Assembly (NCBI RefSeq): GCF_004364345.1 | Contig: NZ_SOCA01000002.1 | Coordinates: 819,711-883,710, forward strand | Origin: Prosthecobacter fusiformis | Lineage (GTDB): Bacteria; Verrucomicrobiota; Verrucomicrobiia; Verrucomicrobiales; Verrucomicrobiaceae | Direction: 5' to 3' | DNA length: 64,000 bases | Shown: positions 18,901 to 28,191 of the stretch, in pieces | How the letters are laid out: each line of letters opens with the position of its first letter | Numbering within the stretch: the stretch's first letter is position 1 | Position numbers and translations under genes: made by a program | The notes under the pieces: model-generated | Seen by the model: only the letters and a program-made list of their open reading frames with translations | The model's database searches: none | What the model was told of the DNA's origin: nothing

Positions 18901-19119
18901 CGCCTCCTTTGCCGCCCACTGAGCCAGCAAGAGGCTGCCATTTTGCAGGATGGGCTGGCCGACCTGCGTGCGCATTATCAGGCTACTCCTGCCGACGCCA
19001 CAGCCCTCATCACCGTGGGTGAAACCAAGCCGGATGCGGCGCTGAATCCAACTGAACTTGCAGCCTGGACCATGGTGTCCAGTCAGGTGATGAACCTGGA
19101 CGAAGTTTTAAACAAGTAA
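15943..19119 (+). CDS. PSD1/PSCyt1 cytochrome with DUF1549, LamG-like and DUF1553 domains
   Basis: A large secreted protein of about 1,058 residues. After a hydrophobic signal (ILVRLHVILSLIALHGSLFG) comes the planctomycete cytochrome domain with CFHCHGPDPG. DUF1549 follows (about residues 130-350), including a second CSQCHDHKFDP motif, then a concanavalin A-like/LamG region (about 430-660) and DUF1553 to the end. The PSD1 family is confined mainly to Planctomycetes and Verrucomicrobia and is always paired with a DUF1501 protein, as here 20 bases downstream. A role in glycan or sulfated-polymer breakdown is often suggested but unproven. The ATG at 15943 replaces an upstream TTG. Confidence 0.9.
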   Translation: MILVRLHVILSLIALHGSLFGASTGKVIFNQDIRPILADACFHCHGPDPGTRKAGLRLDTEAGFFTAKEGETPTVLKGKPEESPLYQRLLSKDEEEIMPPPDSHKELKPEQIAKIKAWIEEGAPWQPHWSLMKPERAPEPEVKNSAWVKTPVDRFVLAKLENTGLQPAPEAEAAALIRRVSLDLTGLPPSPELVQRYIQKAEGKRLPDVAYNELVDELLKSPQYGEHRARYWLDAARYADTHGLHFDKPREMYPYRDWVVKSFNRNQPFDEFTVEQIAGDLLQKPSEEQLIATGFQRCNITTNEGGTIDEENLANYAADRVQTLGWVYMGLTTNCSQCHDHKFDPISQRDYYSLAAFFRNTTQKPKDGNVKDGNGPILVLPSDQDRPRWNALPAEIAASKVQLEENRKLATGEFDQWLTTAKPEDLDDDVPAKGMVVHLPLNEGMGSEVAVMGGATKTLKTKGEISWKPDGKIGPAPVMKTDSTFEIGDVGDFEKDQAFSYGGWVRASKVGQSGGIISRMDVKGGYRGWDLLQGDNKYAVHIVSEWPKDALKVSTRKPSIRPGVWQHVYVTYDGKGKAQGVKLYVDGVAQELNIENNTLTGSIRTTMPMRIGQRGTGGVFNEGSVQDVRIYDRQLAATEIQTLSKVGPLKLMLAATKRGAKQKEALLQHYLVTRHSGYQTANKLSGKLDAELAAIKARSPMTHIQEEKMDTQPMANILMRGQYDQLGEEVEAAPPMALGALPEGAPKNRLGLAQWVVDEANPLTARVTVNRMWQELFGRGIVITSEDFGIMGSPPTHPELLDWLAVEFRESGWDVKRFYKMLVTSAAYRQAALITQEKIDKDRDNALLSRGPRFRMDAEMIRDYALAASSSLSPKMGGPGTLPYQPENVWEVVGMGTEKYVQDQGENLYRRTLYNFWKRMAPPANMDVFNAPSREVSCVRRDRTNTPLQALVVMNDPQFIEASRNLAQQALKSGGDDGQKLGAISQRLLCRPLSQQEAAILQDGLADLRAHYQATPADATALITVGETKPDAALNPTELAAWTMVSSQVMNLDEVLNK

Positions 19120-19139
19120 TTTTTTTTGCGACACCGATC

Positions 19140-20594
19140 ATGAGCATTCTCAACGAATGGAACACCTTTGAAACACGCCGCCAGTTTTTCTCGCGAGGAA
19201 AAAATGCGCTGGGCGCGGCGGCTCTCACCTCTTTGTTAGGCGAGGGGATGACTGGCTCAGCCAAGGCGGCCATCGGCAGTGTGGCGCCGCATTGGGCACC
19301 GAAGGCCAAGCGGGTCATTTACCTGCACATGGTCGGCGGGCCTTCGCAGATGGATCTGTTTGATTACAAGCCGGTGATGAAACAATGGTATGACAAGGAC
19401 CTGCCGGAGAGCATTCGCAAGGGGCAGCGCCTCACCACGATGACCAGCGGCCAGGCGCGCTTTCCCATTGCTCCATCGGTCTATAATTTTGCCCAGTACG
19501 GGAAGTGCGGCATGTGGATGAACTCGGACTTGCTGCCGAACCTTTCCAAAAATGCGGATGACATCTGCTGGATGCGCTCTCTGCATACGGAGGCGATCAA
19601 CCATGAGCCTGCCATCTGTGCCATGCAGACGGGTAACCAGATTACCGGGCGTCCGTGTCTGGGCTCCTGGGCCTCGTATGGGCTGGGGTCAGTCAATGCG
19701 AACCTGCCGAACTTTGTGGTGCTGATTGCCACGCCAACGAACCGCGAACAAGAGCAGGCGATCTCCTCTCGCTTGTGGTCTAGCGGATATCTGCCTGGCG
19801 AACACGCGGGCGTCTCCTTCCGCAGCAAGGGGGATCCCATCCTTTTCATCAACAACCCGCCCGGCGTGCCTAACAGTGTACGCAAACGGACCATCGAAGG
19901 GCTCAATGCGCTGAATGAACTGAACTACCAGCAGGTGGGTGATCCTGAAACGCATACCCGCATTCAGCAGTATGAAATGGCCTTCCGCATGCAGGCAAGT
20001 GTGCCGGAACTGACGGACATCACTAAAGAGCCTGACCACATCTTTAAGATGTATGGTGAGGAAGCGAAGAAGCCGGGGACTTTTGCGAATGGTGTGCTAA
20101 TGGCGCGGCGTCTGGCGGAGCGTGGTGTGCGCTTCACGCAGATTTACCTGAACAACTGGGACCACCACCGCAATGTCACTGGCCGCATGCCTAGCCAGTG
20201 CAAAGACATCGACCAGCCATGCCATGCCTTGATCGAAGATCTCAAACAGCGTGGCATGTTTGAGGATACGCTCATTATCTGGGGCGGAGAATTCGGGCGC
20301 ACCATCTATAGCCAGGGTGGCCTGACCCAGGACAATTATGGACGTGACCATCACCCGCGCTGCTTCACCATGTGGATGGCCGGAGGCGGCTCCAAAGGTG
20401 GTGAGATCTATGGTGAAACGGATGATTTCAGCTACAACATCGTCAAGGATCCTCTGCACATCCGGGACTTCCACGCGACTGTTCTGCATTTGCTGGGCTA
20501 TAACAGTGACCGCTTCACTTATAAGTTCCAGGGCTTGGATCAGAAACTGACCGGGGTGGAGGCTGCAAAGGTGGTGAAGGCACTGATTGCCTAA
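19140..20594 (+). CDS. DUF1501 domain protein with Tat-like signal
   Basis: A 484-residue DUF1501 protein, the constant partner of PSD1 cytochromes. The N-terminus TRRQFFSRGKNALGAAALTS is a twin-arginine signal. Typical family segments are HMVGGPSQMDLFDYKP, NNWDHHRNV and GGEFGRTIYSQGG followed by GRDHHPRCFT; these histidines and aspartates match the alkaline-phosphatase/sulfatase-like metal fold. It is expected to work in the periplasm with the upstream cytochrome. The substrate is unknown. Confidence 0.9.
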   Translation: MSILNEWNTFETRRQFFSRGKNALGAAALTSLLGEGMTGSAKAAIGSVAPHWAPKAKRVIYLHMVGGPSQMDLFDYKPVMKQWYDKDLPESIRKGQRLTTMTSGQARFPIAPSVYNFAQYGKCGMWMNSDLLPNLSKNADDICWMRSLHTEAINHEPAICAMQTGNQITGRPCLGSWASYGLGSVNANLPNFVVLIATPTNREQEQAISSRLWSSGYLPGEHAGVSFRSKGDPILFINNPPGVPNSVRKRTIEGLNALNELNYQQVGDPETHTRIQQYEMAFRMQASVPELTDITKEPDHIFKMYGEEAKKPGTFANGVLMARRLAERGVRFTQIYLNNWDHHRNVTGRMPSQCKDIDQPCHALIEDLKQRGMFEDTLIIWGGEFGRTIYSQGGLTQDNYGRDHHPRCFTMWMAGGGSKGGEIYGETDDFSYNIVKDPLHIRDFHATVLHLLGYNSDRFTYKFQGLDQKLTGVEAAKVVKALIA

Positions 20595-20603
20595 AAAAAA
20601 AAA

Positions 20604-20632
20604 GGCAGTGTCCTCTCGCGAGCGACACTGCC
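20604..20632 (-). terminator. Intrinsic terminator (mainly for the minus-strand gene)
   Basis: A 9-bp perfect stem, GGCAGTGTC/GACACTGCC, lies between the convergent stops at 20594 and 20657. Read on the minus strand it is followed by 11 T, the classic form. On the plus strand the T-run is absent, though the hairpin may still protect the transcript. Confidence 0.85.
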
Positions 20633-20656
20633 TCTTGGATGAGCATTTGGACAATT

Positions 20657-21475
20657 TTATTTTACGCCCATGACTTCCTTCAAGTAGCTGATGCTCTTGC
20701 GGGCGATGTTTTCCGGGCCTGGGGTGTAATCGAAGACTTCGACGGAGAGGTAACCTTGGTAATCCACCTCCCGCAGTGCGCCGATGATGGGTTCGAACTT
20801 CACTTCGCCCATGCCTGGGCCGAGGAGATTTGGATCATTGGCATGAAAGTGGACGAACCAGTCCTTGCTGTCCCGAATGATGTCCGGGATGGATTTGGCC
20901 TCATCGCTCATGGCTTTCACGTCCAGGTGAAGTTTGCAACTGGGGTGGTCCACCATCTGGCAAAGGCGGATGGTTTCCTCAGCCGTATTCAGGAAGTTGG
21001 TCTCTCTTTTACCCAAAGGCTCCATGGCGATGACGACGCCGTATTTGCCTGCCTCTTCAGCTACGGCGCGCACGGATTCAGCGGCGCGTTTGAAGGCGTC
21101 TTCATATTCCCATTCAGGCAGGATGTTGCGGGCTTTCGGGCTGCCCCAGACCATGATGCGGCCGCCTGTGGTGGCGCAAAAGCGGGCGAGATGCTGACCA
21201 AATTTTGCAGTCTCTTTGCGCTGAAGGGCGTCTGGTGTGGTGATGTGAAACCAAGCTGGCTTGGTGAGCAACCAGTGCAGCCCCAGGATCTCCAGCCCGA
21301 AGGAAGAGGCAATGTGGCTGAGGCGCAGGGCATCGGCTTCCGTGAGATCGCGCGGATCCTCTTTCAGGGTGAAAGGTGCCAGCTCCAAGGCGTGATAGCC
21401 TGCGGCGGCGGCATCTTCACACACTTTCTCAAAAGGCCAGTTGGGGTAGGTTTCGTTACAAATCGCAAAGCGCAT
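20657..21475 (-). CDS. Sugar phosphate isomerase/epimerase family (xylose isomerase-like TIM barrel)
   Basis: A 272-residue TIM barrel of the AP-endonuclease-2/xylose isomerase-like superfamily. Metal-binding segments visible are VIAMEPLGKRETNFLNT (glutamate), LHLDVKAM (aspartate), WFVHFHANDPN (histidines) and YLSVEVFDY (glutamate). Family members isomerise or epimerise sugars, inosose or hydroxypyruvate. There is no neighbour that reveals the substrate: it is alone between the DUF1501 gene and the glycohydrolase gene. A terminator follows its stop. Confidence 0.85.
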   Translation of the reverse strand: MRFAICNETYPNWPFEKVCEDAAAAGYHALELAPFTLKEDPRDLTEADALRLSHIASSFGLEILGLHWLLTKPAWFHITTPDALQRKETAKFGQHLARFCATTGGRIMVWGSPKARNILPEWEYEDAFKRAAESVRAVAEEAGKYGVVIAMEPLGKRETNFLNTAEETIRLCQMVDHPSCKLHLDVKAMSDEAKSIPDIIRDSKDWFVHFHANDPNLLGPGMGEVKFEPIIGALREVDYQGYLSVEVFDYTPGPENIARKSISYLKEVMGVK

Positions 21476-21521
21476 AGGGAATGCAGATTCGGGTGCGTGC
21501 AGGCAGGCGTCAACCCTGCTT

Positions 21522-22466
21522 TTACTCTCCGAGGTGCGAAGACAATTGCTCGATGGCTTTAGCGATGCGTTCTTTGGCTGTCAATTTTTCCAGCCAGGCA
21601 GAGGGTATGCCCTCAATGCCATGGGCTGCACCCAGCCAGGCACCGATCATGCTGGCACGCCCTGCATTGTCCCCGCCTGCACGCAGGGTATTCAGCACCG
21701 CGTCTTCAAAGGAATCTTGGTGACGCCAAGCTGCGTGCAGCGCTGAAGGGAAGCTCTGTGGCAGCGGGCAGCTCTGGCCAAACCGGCCGGTTGCGGTGAT
21801 GACATCCATCTCCCGCAGCATGTAGGCAAACTCAAAATAATCTGAGCCGTCACAACTGACTTCGCGGGACTTGCGGGTCAGCTCAAAGGCTTCGCGAAAT
21901 GGGGTGCCGCGCAAGAGGGTGCGTAGCAGCATGCCGTGAGCGGTGGCGCATGCGACGGCCGTTGGATGATTTTGCGTGACGTGGGTGAGCCGACGAATGG
22001 CATCAGCCACCAGTGTGAAGTCATCTCTTTGATAAGAGACAACAACAGGGGCTAGACGGCTAACCGTGGCGAGTTGGTCATCATCTGCGCCATTTTGAAA
22101 ATTGCCGGGCTGCTTCTGCAAGTGCTCCAGGGTTTCGCGGGTGGAATGATCCTTGTAACTACGGCAGTTAGGGCCAGTGAAATAACTCTCAAACCGCATG
22201 CCGAAATCGTTTTCACGAAAACGTCCGCCACACGCGGCCACGGACTCCAGCAAAAGCAATGCAGTATCGCCGTAATGAGTCTGGTCCCCGGGCTGCTTGC
22301 CTTCATGATAATGGCCCGTCTTGGGTTTTTCAAAACCATGGATGCCTTTCGGGAATTTTTTTGAGAGATCCTCCAGATCATAGATCCAATGCGTGCCCAG
22401 GGCGGCAGCATCGGCGACAAATTGTCCCCACAGGGCACCTTGAAAACGGGACGTGGTAGAGATCAC
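21522..22466 (-). CDS. ADP-ribosylglycohydrolase family protein
   Basis: A DraG/ARH-type all-helical hydrolase of about 314 residues. The N-terminal GALWGQFVADAAALGTHW, the THYGDTALLLLES segment and the C-terminal LRAGGDNAGRASMIGAWLGAAHG carry the dimetal-site aspartates and threonine. Members remove ADP-ribose from arginine or other groups; DraG reactivates nitrogenase reductase. The GTG at 22466, preceded by AAAGGA, is preferred because the ATG at 22562 lies inside the nitrate reductase gene. It is 62 bases after nasA on the same strand and may be the last gene of the nitrate operon. Confidence 0.78.
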   Translation of the reverse strand: MISTTSRFQGALWGQFVADAAALGTHWIYDLEDLSKKFPKGIHGFEKPKTGHYHEGKQPGDQTHYGDTALLLLESVAACGGRFRENDFGMRFESYFTGPNCRSYKDHSTRETLEHLQKQPGNFQNGADDDQLATVSRLAPVVVSYQRDDFTLVADAIRRLTHVTQNHPTAVACATAHGMLLRTLLRGTPFREAFELTRKSREVSCDGSDYFEFAYMLREMDVITATGRFGQSCPLPQSFPSALHAAWRHQDSFEDAVLNTLRAGGDNAGRASMIGAWLGAAHGIEGIPSAWLEKLTAKERIAKAIEQLSSHLGE

Positions 22467-22528
22467 AATCCTGTCCTTTGCCCTATATCGGACGGGAGGG
22501 CAAGTGCGGACGTGCGAATGTTTGGCCT

Positions 22529-24745
22529 TCAATCCCTGGCCAGAGTCACACGGATCGCGCAATGTTTGTAACTGGGCTGCCGACTGTGGGGATCCATAGC
22601 CCAGTGAGTGAGTTGGTTGACCCTGGCGTCATGCATGGGAAGGAAGGCCTGTCCTCGTCTGACTCCTGGGGTAAGCCGGGCCCTGGTCTTTAAACTGGCA
22701 CGCCTGGATGTGACGATAACGAAATCGTTGTCACGGATCTGAAGAGAGGTCGCATCTTCCGGGTGCATCTCGATGAATAGTTCGTTAGGTGCAAGAATGC
22801 GAAGAACTTTGGACTTGGATGTCCGTGATTCAGTATGCCATTGGGCGCTGGATCCACGACCGGTGAGGAGCACGAAAGGATACTCGGCGTCAGTTGGCTC
22901 AGCGGGCGTTTCCGGTGGATCAAAGATGAATCGGGCGCGCTGATCCGGTGTGAAAAAGAGTCCATCGGCAAACAAACGTCGCTCTGTTTGAAAAGCAGGG
23001 GGGGTATCAGGATTGTGCGCACCAGCATCGCTTTGCTGTTTCAGCGGCCACTGAACACCGCCACGAGATTCCAGCATAGTGTAGTCTTGAATGCCGGTGA
23101 TGTCACATGGCTGTCCCTGGGTGCAGCGTTTCATCACCTGAAACACAGCTTCAGGCGAGATCCATTCTGCAAACATGTCGCCCAGACCCCAGGTTTGGGC
23201 GATGAGACGGAAGATTCGAAAGTCGCTCAGCGCCTGGCCGGGAGCACGTCTGACTTGCCGACTGAGTCCGATGCGGCGCTCAGAATTGATGAAGGTCCCT
23301 TCTTTTTCACCCCATGCGGCGGCAGGCAGGAAGAGGTGCGCACGCTGTGCGGTCTCTGTGGTGGCATACATGTCCTGCACGACGAAGAAATCGAGTTTTC
23401 CCAGAAGGGCATTAAAGCGGTTTTGATTAATCCAGGAGTGGCTGGGGTTGGTGGCGATGATCCAGAGAGCTTTGATTTTGCCAGACTCGATGCCTTCCAG
23501 GATCTGGTCGTAAGCCAGGCTGGGCTGATCTGGAATGGTCTCCACCGGAAAGCCCATGGCGGCGGCGATTTTTCCGCGATGCTCGGCATTTTTGAAATCA
23601 TGACCACCCATTAGATTGGTGGTGTTCGAGAACAGGCGGGAGCCCATGGCATTGCACTGTCCAGTGATGGAATTGGCACCGGTTCCAGGTTTGCCGATGT
23701 TGCCCGTCATGAGTGCCAGATTGATGATGGCCTGGGCTGCGCGGGTGGCCTGGTGGCTTTGGTTGACCCCCATGGTCCACCAGAACGAGACGCGCGGGGT
23801 GCCTTTTCTTATCGTATCAGCAAAGTGCTGTAACTGCTCCATGCTCAGGCCTGTTTCGGCGGCTACATGCTCTGGGGTATAGGTTTGTATGAAGGCGGCA
23901 AACTCTTCGAAGCCGGTGGTGTGGTCGGTTACAAAGGGGGTATCCACAGCGCCATCCCGGATGAGCAAATGGGCGATGCCGTATAGCAAAGTGAGGTCAC
24001 TCTTGGGCTTGATGGCGTAGTGTTGAGTCGCCGCCATGGCCGTCTCCGTCGTGCGTGGATCCACGACGATGATTTCCGGCTGGCGCTTGTTGCGAAGCAC
24101 ACGCTGCCACATGATGGGGTGCGCGATGCATGGATTCGCCCCGATGAAGACGAGGACGTCACTCTCCTCGAAATCGGCATAGGTGAAGGGCGGGGCATCA
24201 AAACCGAAGCTTTCTTTATACGCGGTCACCGCCGTGGCCATGCACTGGCGGGTATTGCCATCGCCATGAATCATGCCCATGCCAAACTTGGCCAGGGAGC
24301 CGAGGAAGGCCATCTCCTCACACATGATCTGTCCGGTGCTGATGAAGGCGGTGGACTCTGGCCCGTGCTGAGCCATGACGGCTTTCATCCGCTTGCAAAA
24401 GATCTGCATGGCGTTTGGCCAGTCCACGGGTTGGCCATTGAACAAGGGGGTGGTGGCACGGTCCGGCGCATCCAGTGGCGTTAATGCTTCCCAGCCTTTG
24501 GGGCAGGCTGTGCCAAGGTTAACGGGGTAATCTGGATCTGGGGTGGCATTGATGGCGATGCCATCCTTGAGGTGCAGTTTTAAACCGCAGCCAGTCGAGC
24601 AGAATCCGCAGATGGATTTGGCTGTGCCATTGGGCTGCAGACGAAGCGGAAGCTGCCCGAGACCGAAGCGTGATGGCTCACGAACAAGGTCCGTTGTCAG
24701 CGGTCCGGTCCATTCACGAAAGGTGGGGGCGGGCAGGGTGATCAT
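22529..24745 (-). CDS. nasA: Assimilatory nitrate reductase catalytic subunit
   Basis: A molybdopterin bis-MGD oxidoreductase of 738 residues. The [4Fe-4S] motif [10 protein letters not shown] followed by TACPKGW lies near residues 46-82, and the Mo-ligand cysteine is in [10 protein letters not shown]. The molybdopterin dinucleotide-binding domain ends with [20 protein letters not shown], a segment typical of Nas/Nap enzymes. It reduces nitrate to nitrite in the cytoplasm. No signal peptide is present. It starts 2 bases after the DmsB-DmsC fusion, which is the likely electron donor in place of ferredoxin or NasB. Confidence 0.93.
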   Translation of the reverse strand: MITLPAPTFREWTGPLTTDLVREPSRFGLGQLPLRLQPNGTAKSICGFCSTGCGLKLHLKDGIAINATPDPDYPVNLGTACPKGWEALTPLDAPDRATTPLFNGQPVDWPNAMQIFCKRMKAVMAQHGPESTAFISTGQIMCEEMAFLGSLAKFGMGMIHGDGNTRQCMATAVTAYKESFGFDAPPFTYADFEESDVLVFIGANPCIAHPIMWQRVLRNKRQPEIIVVDPRTTETAMAATQHYAIKPKSDLTLLYGIAHLLIRDGAVDTPFVTDHTTGFEEFAAFIQTYTPEHVAAETGLSMEQLQHFADTIRKGTPRVSFWWTMGVNQSHQATRAAQAIINLALMTGNIGKPGTGANSITGQCNAMGSRLFSNTTNLMGGHDFKNAEHRGKIAAAMGFPVETIPDQPSLAYDQILEGIESGKIKALWIIATNPSHSWINQNRFNALLGKLDFFVVQDMYATTETAQRAHLFLPAAAWGEKEGTFINSERRIGLSRQVRRAPGQALSDFRIFRLIAQTWGLGDMFAEWISPEAVFQVMKRCTQGQPCDITGIQDYTMLESRGGVQWPLKQQSDAGAHNPDTPPAFQTERRLFADGLFFTPDQRARFIFDPPETPAEPTDAEYPFVLLTGRGSSAQWHTESRTSKSKVLRILAPNELFIEMHPEDATSLQIRDNDFVIVTSRRASLKTRARLTPGVRRGQAFLPMHDARVNQLTHWAMDPHSRQPSYKHCAIRVTLARD

Positions 24746-24747
24746 GA

Positions 24748-26376
24748 TCAGTTTCCAGGCATCTTGGAACCCGAGGCAGCCGTGAAGAAATAAAGGCGCT
24801 CAATGATCTGGCTGGTAAAGGTCAGCGAAACGGAAAGGGTGAATAAAATGGGGGTGGCAAGACCGCTTAGAATCATGACGGGGATGATGAAGCCGGTGGC
24901 CGCAAGCAGTAGGCGACGGGCTTCAAGGGGCTTTGAATGAAGTTCATCCAGAATGCGTGCTGATTTATGCCAGGGACTGCTTTCATTGGTCAAGGCTTGA
25001 GCGTTTTGATTCAGTTCAAAGAGTGAAACGATCCATCGCATAACCAGTGTGCTGCTGATGGCCACGAACATGATCTTCACATCCAGCCAACACCAGACGA
25101 TGCCGGTCAAGCCTGCGCCGAGAAGCAGCATAGTGCCCAAAAATTTACCTGCGGTGAGTTTAAACGACCAGTAGGGACGTCGGGTGTCCACATACACCAT
25201 GATTGAAGTGAGGACGGCCAGGATGCCGATGAATGCGGTGCCAGTGACGGCCAATTTTAAGAGATGCAGATCTCCCCACCACCAGGCGGCCATCACCGAA
25301 GATGCTGCACCGATGAAGCCGCCAAAAGCCAAGATCTCCCGTGAAAGCCAGGATTTCCTCCAGCCCATGAATGCACGCCATGCTTTCAAAGGCTGGCCGA
25401 GATGGAGGACGCTAAGCTGGATGCCCATGAAGCCAACAAAGAAAGCCACGGCGCTGGTGATACCAGCCTGCTGCAAGGTGAGTGCATCCATCCACAAGGC
25501 AACTGCACAGGCGATGAAGGCTCCGGTACTCATCTGTGTCATCACCAGCATCCATGAAAGCGGTGCATGTGAATGATCCCGCTCCAGACGGCTGGCATCT
25601 GCTGCGTGTGCATGGGCTGGTAGCGGACGTTTGCTGACGTAGCGAGTGGAGGGGCGAGTGTAGCTGCTTTCGAAGGCCCCGCTAATGATGCTGCCGTGAC
25701 TTGAGATATCGACAGTTCTTACCGCTACAATTTTAATAGCTTCATTAGGACAGGCCTGCACACAGGCTGGTGCTTCGCCTTCCGCCAGCCGACCGTGACA
25801 CATGTCACATTTGCGGACGATGCCACGCTTGAGGTTAAACTTGGGCACATCATAGGGGCACTTCAGAATGCAATAGCTACAGCCGATGCATTGATCATCC
25901 AAATGTCTGACGATGCCAGTGACGGCATCCTTGTCATAAGCGAGGACCGGGCAGCCATCCGCACAGGCGGGATCAGCGCAGTGATGACAGGCGGTGGTGA
26001 CTGTCTGTAAATAAGGCTGTTTGCGAGTGCCCACCAGCAAACCCATATCCCGCCAGGATTCATTGTCATCAAGGCCGTTCAGTGAGTGGCAGGCTACGAC
26101 GCAGGCTTTGCAGCCCGTGCAGGCATCCAGATTGACTTCGAAGGAATATTGCTCACCGGGTTGAGGTTTACTTAATGGGATGAGGTGAGCAAAACGCTTG
26201 AACGGAGTGGCTTGATCATAAGCCTCCGAGAAAAGAGTCACCGGGGTTTTTAAGGTCTGCTGCTCTTCTAGCAAGTTTTCCAGCAGGAGAGAATCAAGGA
26301 TGTTCGATTTATCATGGCCTGTTTCACAAGCAGTCTTTCGACTGCCTGCGAGAGGATCTGCTAAATCAAAAATCAT
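24748..26376 (-). CDS. DmsB-DmsC fusion: four-cluster ferredoxin plus membrane anchor
   Basis: Residues 80-230 carry the four cysteine clusters of the DmsB family ([58 protein letters not shown]). From about residue 280 to 535 there are around eight hydrophobic helices that match the DmsC/NrfD-like quinol-binding anchor. In most bacteria these are two proteins. The arrangement suggests that quinol electrons go through the iron-sulfur clusters to the cytoplasmic nitrate reductase encoded 2 bases downstream. The first about 75 residues have no clear homology. Confidence 0.88.
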   Translation of the reverse strand: MIFDLADPLAGSRKTACETGHDKSNILDSLLLENLLEEQQTLKTPVTLFSEAYDQATPFKRFAHLIPLSKPQPGEQYSFEVNLDACTGCKACVVACHSLNGLDDNESWRDMGLLVGTRKQPYLQTVTTACHHCADPACADGCPVLAYDKDAVTGIVRHLDDQCIGCSYCILKCPYDVPKFNLKRGIVRKCDMCHGRLAEGEAPACVQACPNEAIKIVAVRTVDISSHGSIISGAFESSYTRPSTRYVSKRPLPAHAHAADASRLERDHSHAPLSWMLVMTQMSTGAFIACAVALWMDALTLQQAGITSAVAFFVGFMGIQLSVLHLGQPLKAWRAFMGWRKSWLSREILAFGGFIGAASSVMAAWWWGDLHLLKLAVTGTAFIGILAVLTSIMVYVDTRRPYWSFKLTAGKFLGTMLLLGAGLTGIVWCWLDVKIMFVAISSTLVMRWIVSLFELNQNAQALTNESSPWHKSARILDELHSKPLEARRLLLAATGFIIPVMILSGLATPILFTLSVSLTFTSQIIERLYFFTAASGSKMPGN

Positions 26377-26397
26377 AGATGGCTGAAAGGCTCTTGG

Positions 26398-28152
26398 TTA
26401 GGCCGCTTCGCAGAAGATCTCCTGGAGCTGACCCACTGTGTGGCGGTTGCAGAAGCTGTGGAATGATTCCTCGCCTTCGCGCTTTTGTTGGAAGCCTTTC
26501 AGCATGGTCTCAAGGGTGCTGCCCAGAGATTCAAAGGGAACACCGCTAAAGATTTGTCGGCCGATTTTACGGTTCTCACCAAAGCCGCCTCCGACAGTGA
26601 TGTGATATCCTTCACCGGACTCTGATTTCACTTTGGTGCCGAGCAGGCCGATGTCCCCCATGAAGTGTTGGGCGCAACTGTGGGCACAGCCGGTGAAGTG
26701 GATGTTGATCGGCTTGTCCAGTTTCACCCTCTTATCTAAGTACTCCATGATTGCGATGGCATGGCCCTTCGTATCCGTCGCGGCGAATTTGCAATAACGG
26801 TTGCCTGTGCAGGCAACAAAACCACTCTTCAAATTTGACTGTTCGCAGGGGAGCCCAAGCTTTCTGAGGGACTTGGCCAAGGTGGCTGCATAAGCGGCTT
26901 TGACATTTGGGATGATGAGGTTTTGCCAAACAGTTAGGCGAACTTCACCGGAGCCATAACTTTCGGCCAGATCGGCGACGCGTTCAAGCTGCCGGGCGGT
27001 GAGCTGCCCCACGGGCACGCTGGCTCCCACATAAACGAGCCCTTCCTGTTTTTGTGGATAAGTGCCCACATGGGAGTGACCTTGCTGGGAGAAGCTGCGT
27101 TTTTCCTGGATGGGCGAAGTCGGTGCGAGGCGGGTGAGTTTAAACGGCAGCAGTTTTTCCGTTTCTGCCATAACTCCCTCCAGGCCCATGCCTTCAATGA
27201 CATATTTGAAACGGGCCTTTTTCCGGTTGGTGCGGTCGCCATGTTTGATGAAGACGCGCAGCAGAGCCACCATGACATCATTGAGTTGCTCTGGCTTGAC
27301 GATGACACCCCAGTCACTGGCGAAGGTTTGGTGTCCGGTGACGCCGCCCAGAGCGATGCGGAAGTAGATGCCTGGCTCGATGCCATCGCCATCATCAAGA
27401 ATGCGGACTGCACTGGCACCGATGTCATTGGTATCCTCCACGGCACTGATCAAACCGCCGCCATCGTAGGCGATGTTGAACTTGCGAGGAAGATCATAAA
27501 ACTCTTTTGAAGCGATGATGAGCGTAGCCAGTTCATTCACCAAAGGTCGCACATCGATGAGCTCATGCGGATCATAACCCGCACAAGGATTCATCGTGAT
27601 ATTGCGGATGTTATCTGCGCCAGCACCTTTGGAATGCAGGCCGCAAGACTGGATGCGCCGCAGAACTTCGGGGCAGTTTTTTGGCTCGATGAGGCGAATT
27701 TGGAAATTGTTCCGCGTCGTAATCTGGATGTAACCTGTTGTTAGGTCGCTGGCGATGGCCGCGAGTTCACGCAGTTGATAGCTTTTCACCACGCCGCCGG
27801 GGATGCGCAGTCGGCACATGTAACCGTCTTTGACAGGATTGAGCCAGAAAAGGCCATTCCATTTATAGCGGAAGACGGACTCTGGCTCGGGTTTGGCATT
27901 CCAGCGTGCATCCATGACCAGTTGCTCAATGGCATCAAAAGGATGGAGTTCGCGTTTGATGCGTTCTTCTTTAGTTAGGTCTTCAAGGGACGGGCCTTCG
28001 GGGATCGGAGCCTTGGCTGCTGGGGGGGAGGATAGATCTCCAAAGCTGATGCCGCCCGCGGAGATACCCGCGAAGAAACCTTCAAGGTAGCGCTGTTGCT
28101 CTGGCGAGAAGTCTTTGCCTGGCGAGGATGGGGCGGCAAGGGCAGTCATCAT
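26398..28152 (-). CDS. nirA: NirA-type siroheme nitrite/sulfite reductase
   Basis: A 584-residue sirohaem/[4Fe-4S] reductase with the duplicated nitrite/sulfite reductase half-domains. The cluster and sirohaem cysteines are in CTGNRYCKFAATDTKG and CAHSCAQHFMGDIGLLG near the C-terminus. The nitrate context makes nitrite the likely substrate, six electrons to ammonium. The N-terminus carries SPEQQRYLEGFFAGISAGG, which also occurs in altered form in the diflavin gene just upstream. The start at 28152 (ATG ATG) replaces a weak TTG at 28176. It is separated by about 40 bases from the diflavin gene. Confidence 0.9.
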   Translation of the reverse strand: MMTALAAPSSPGKDFSPEQQRYLEGFFAGISAGGISFGDLSSPPAAKAPIPEGPSLEDLTKEERIKRELHPFDAIEQLVMDARWNAKPEPESVFRYKWNGLFWLNPVKDGYMCRLRIPGGVVKSYQLRELAAIASDLTTGYIQITTRNNFQIRLIEPKNCPEVLRRIQSCGLHSKGAGADNIRNITMNPCAGYDPHELIDVRPLVNELATLIIASKEFYDLPRKFNIAYDGGGLISAVEDTNDIGASAVRILDDGDGIEPGIYFRIALGGVTGHQTFASDWGVIVKPEQLNDVMVALLRVFIKHGDRTNRKKARFKYVIEGMGLEGVMAETEKLLPFKLTRLAPTSPIQEKRSFSQQGHSHVGTYPQKQEGLVYVGASVPVGQLTARQLERVADLAESYGSGEVRLTVWQNLIIPNVKAAYAATLAKSLRKLGLPCEQSNLKSGFVACTGNRYCKFAATDTKGHAIAIMEYLDKRVKLDKPINIHFTGCAHSCAQHFMGDIGLLGTKVKSESGEGYHITVGGGFGENRKIGRQIFSGVPFESLGSTLETMLKGFQQKREGEESFHSFCNRHTVGQLQEIFCEAA

Positions 28153-28191
28153 ATAAAAGGTGGGGGTGAGGGACAAATTCGACTGAAGAAC

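Noticed and set aside
20639-21562. A 307-codon frame opposite the sugar isomerase gene
   Set aside because: The minus strand has the TIM-barrel motifs and a fitting terminator; the plus frame lacks recognisable domains.
22835-23614. A 259-codon frame opposite nasA
   Set aside because: It lies fully inside the nitrate reductase gene and has no family motif.
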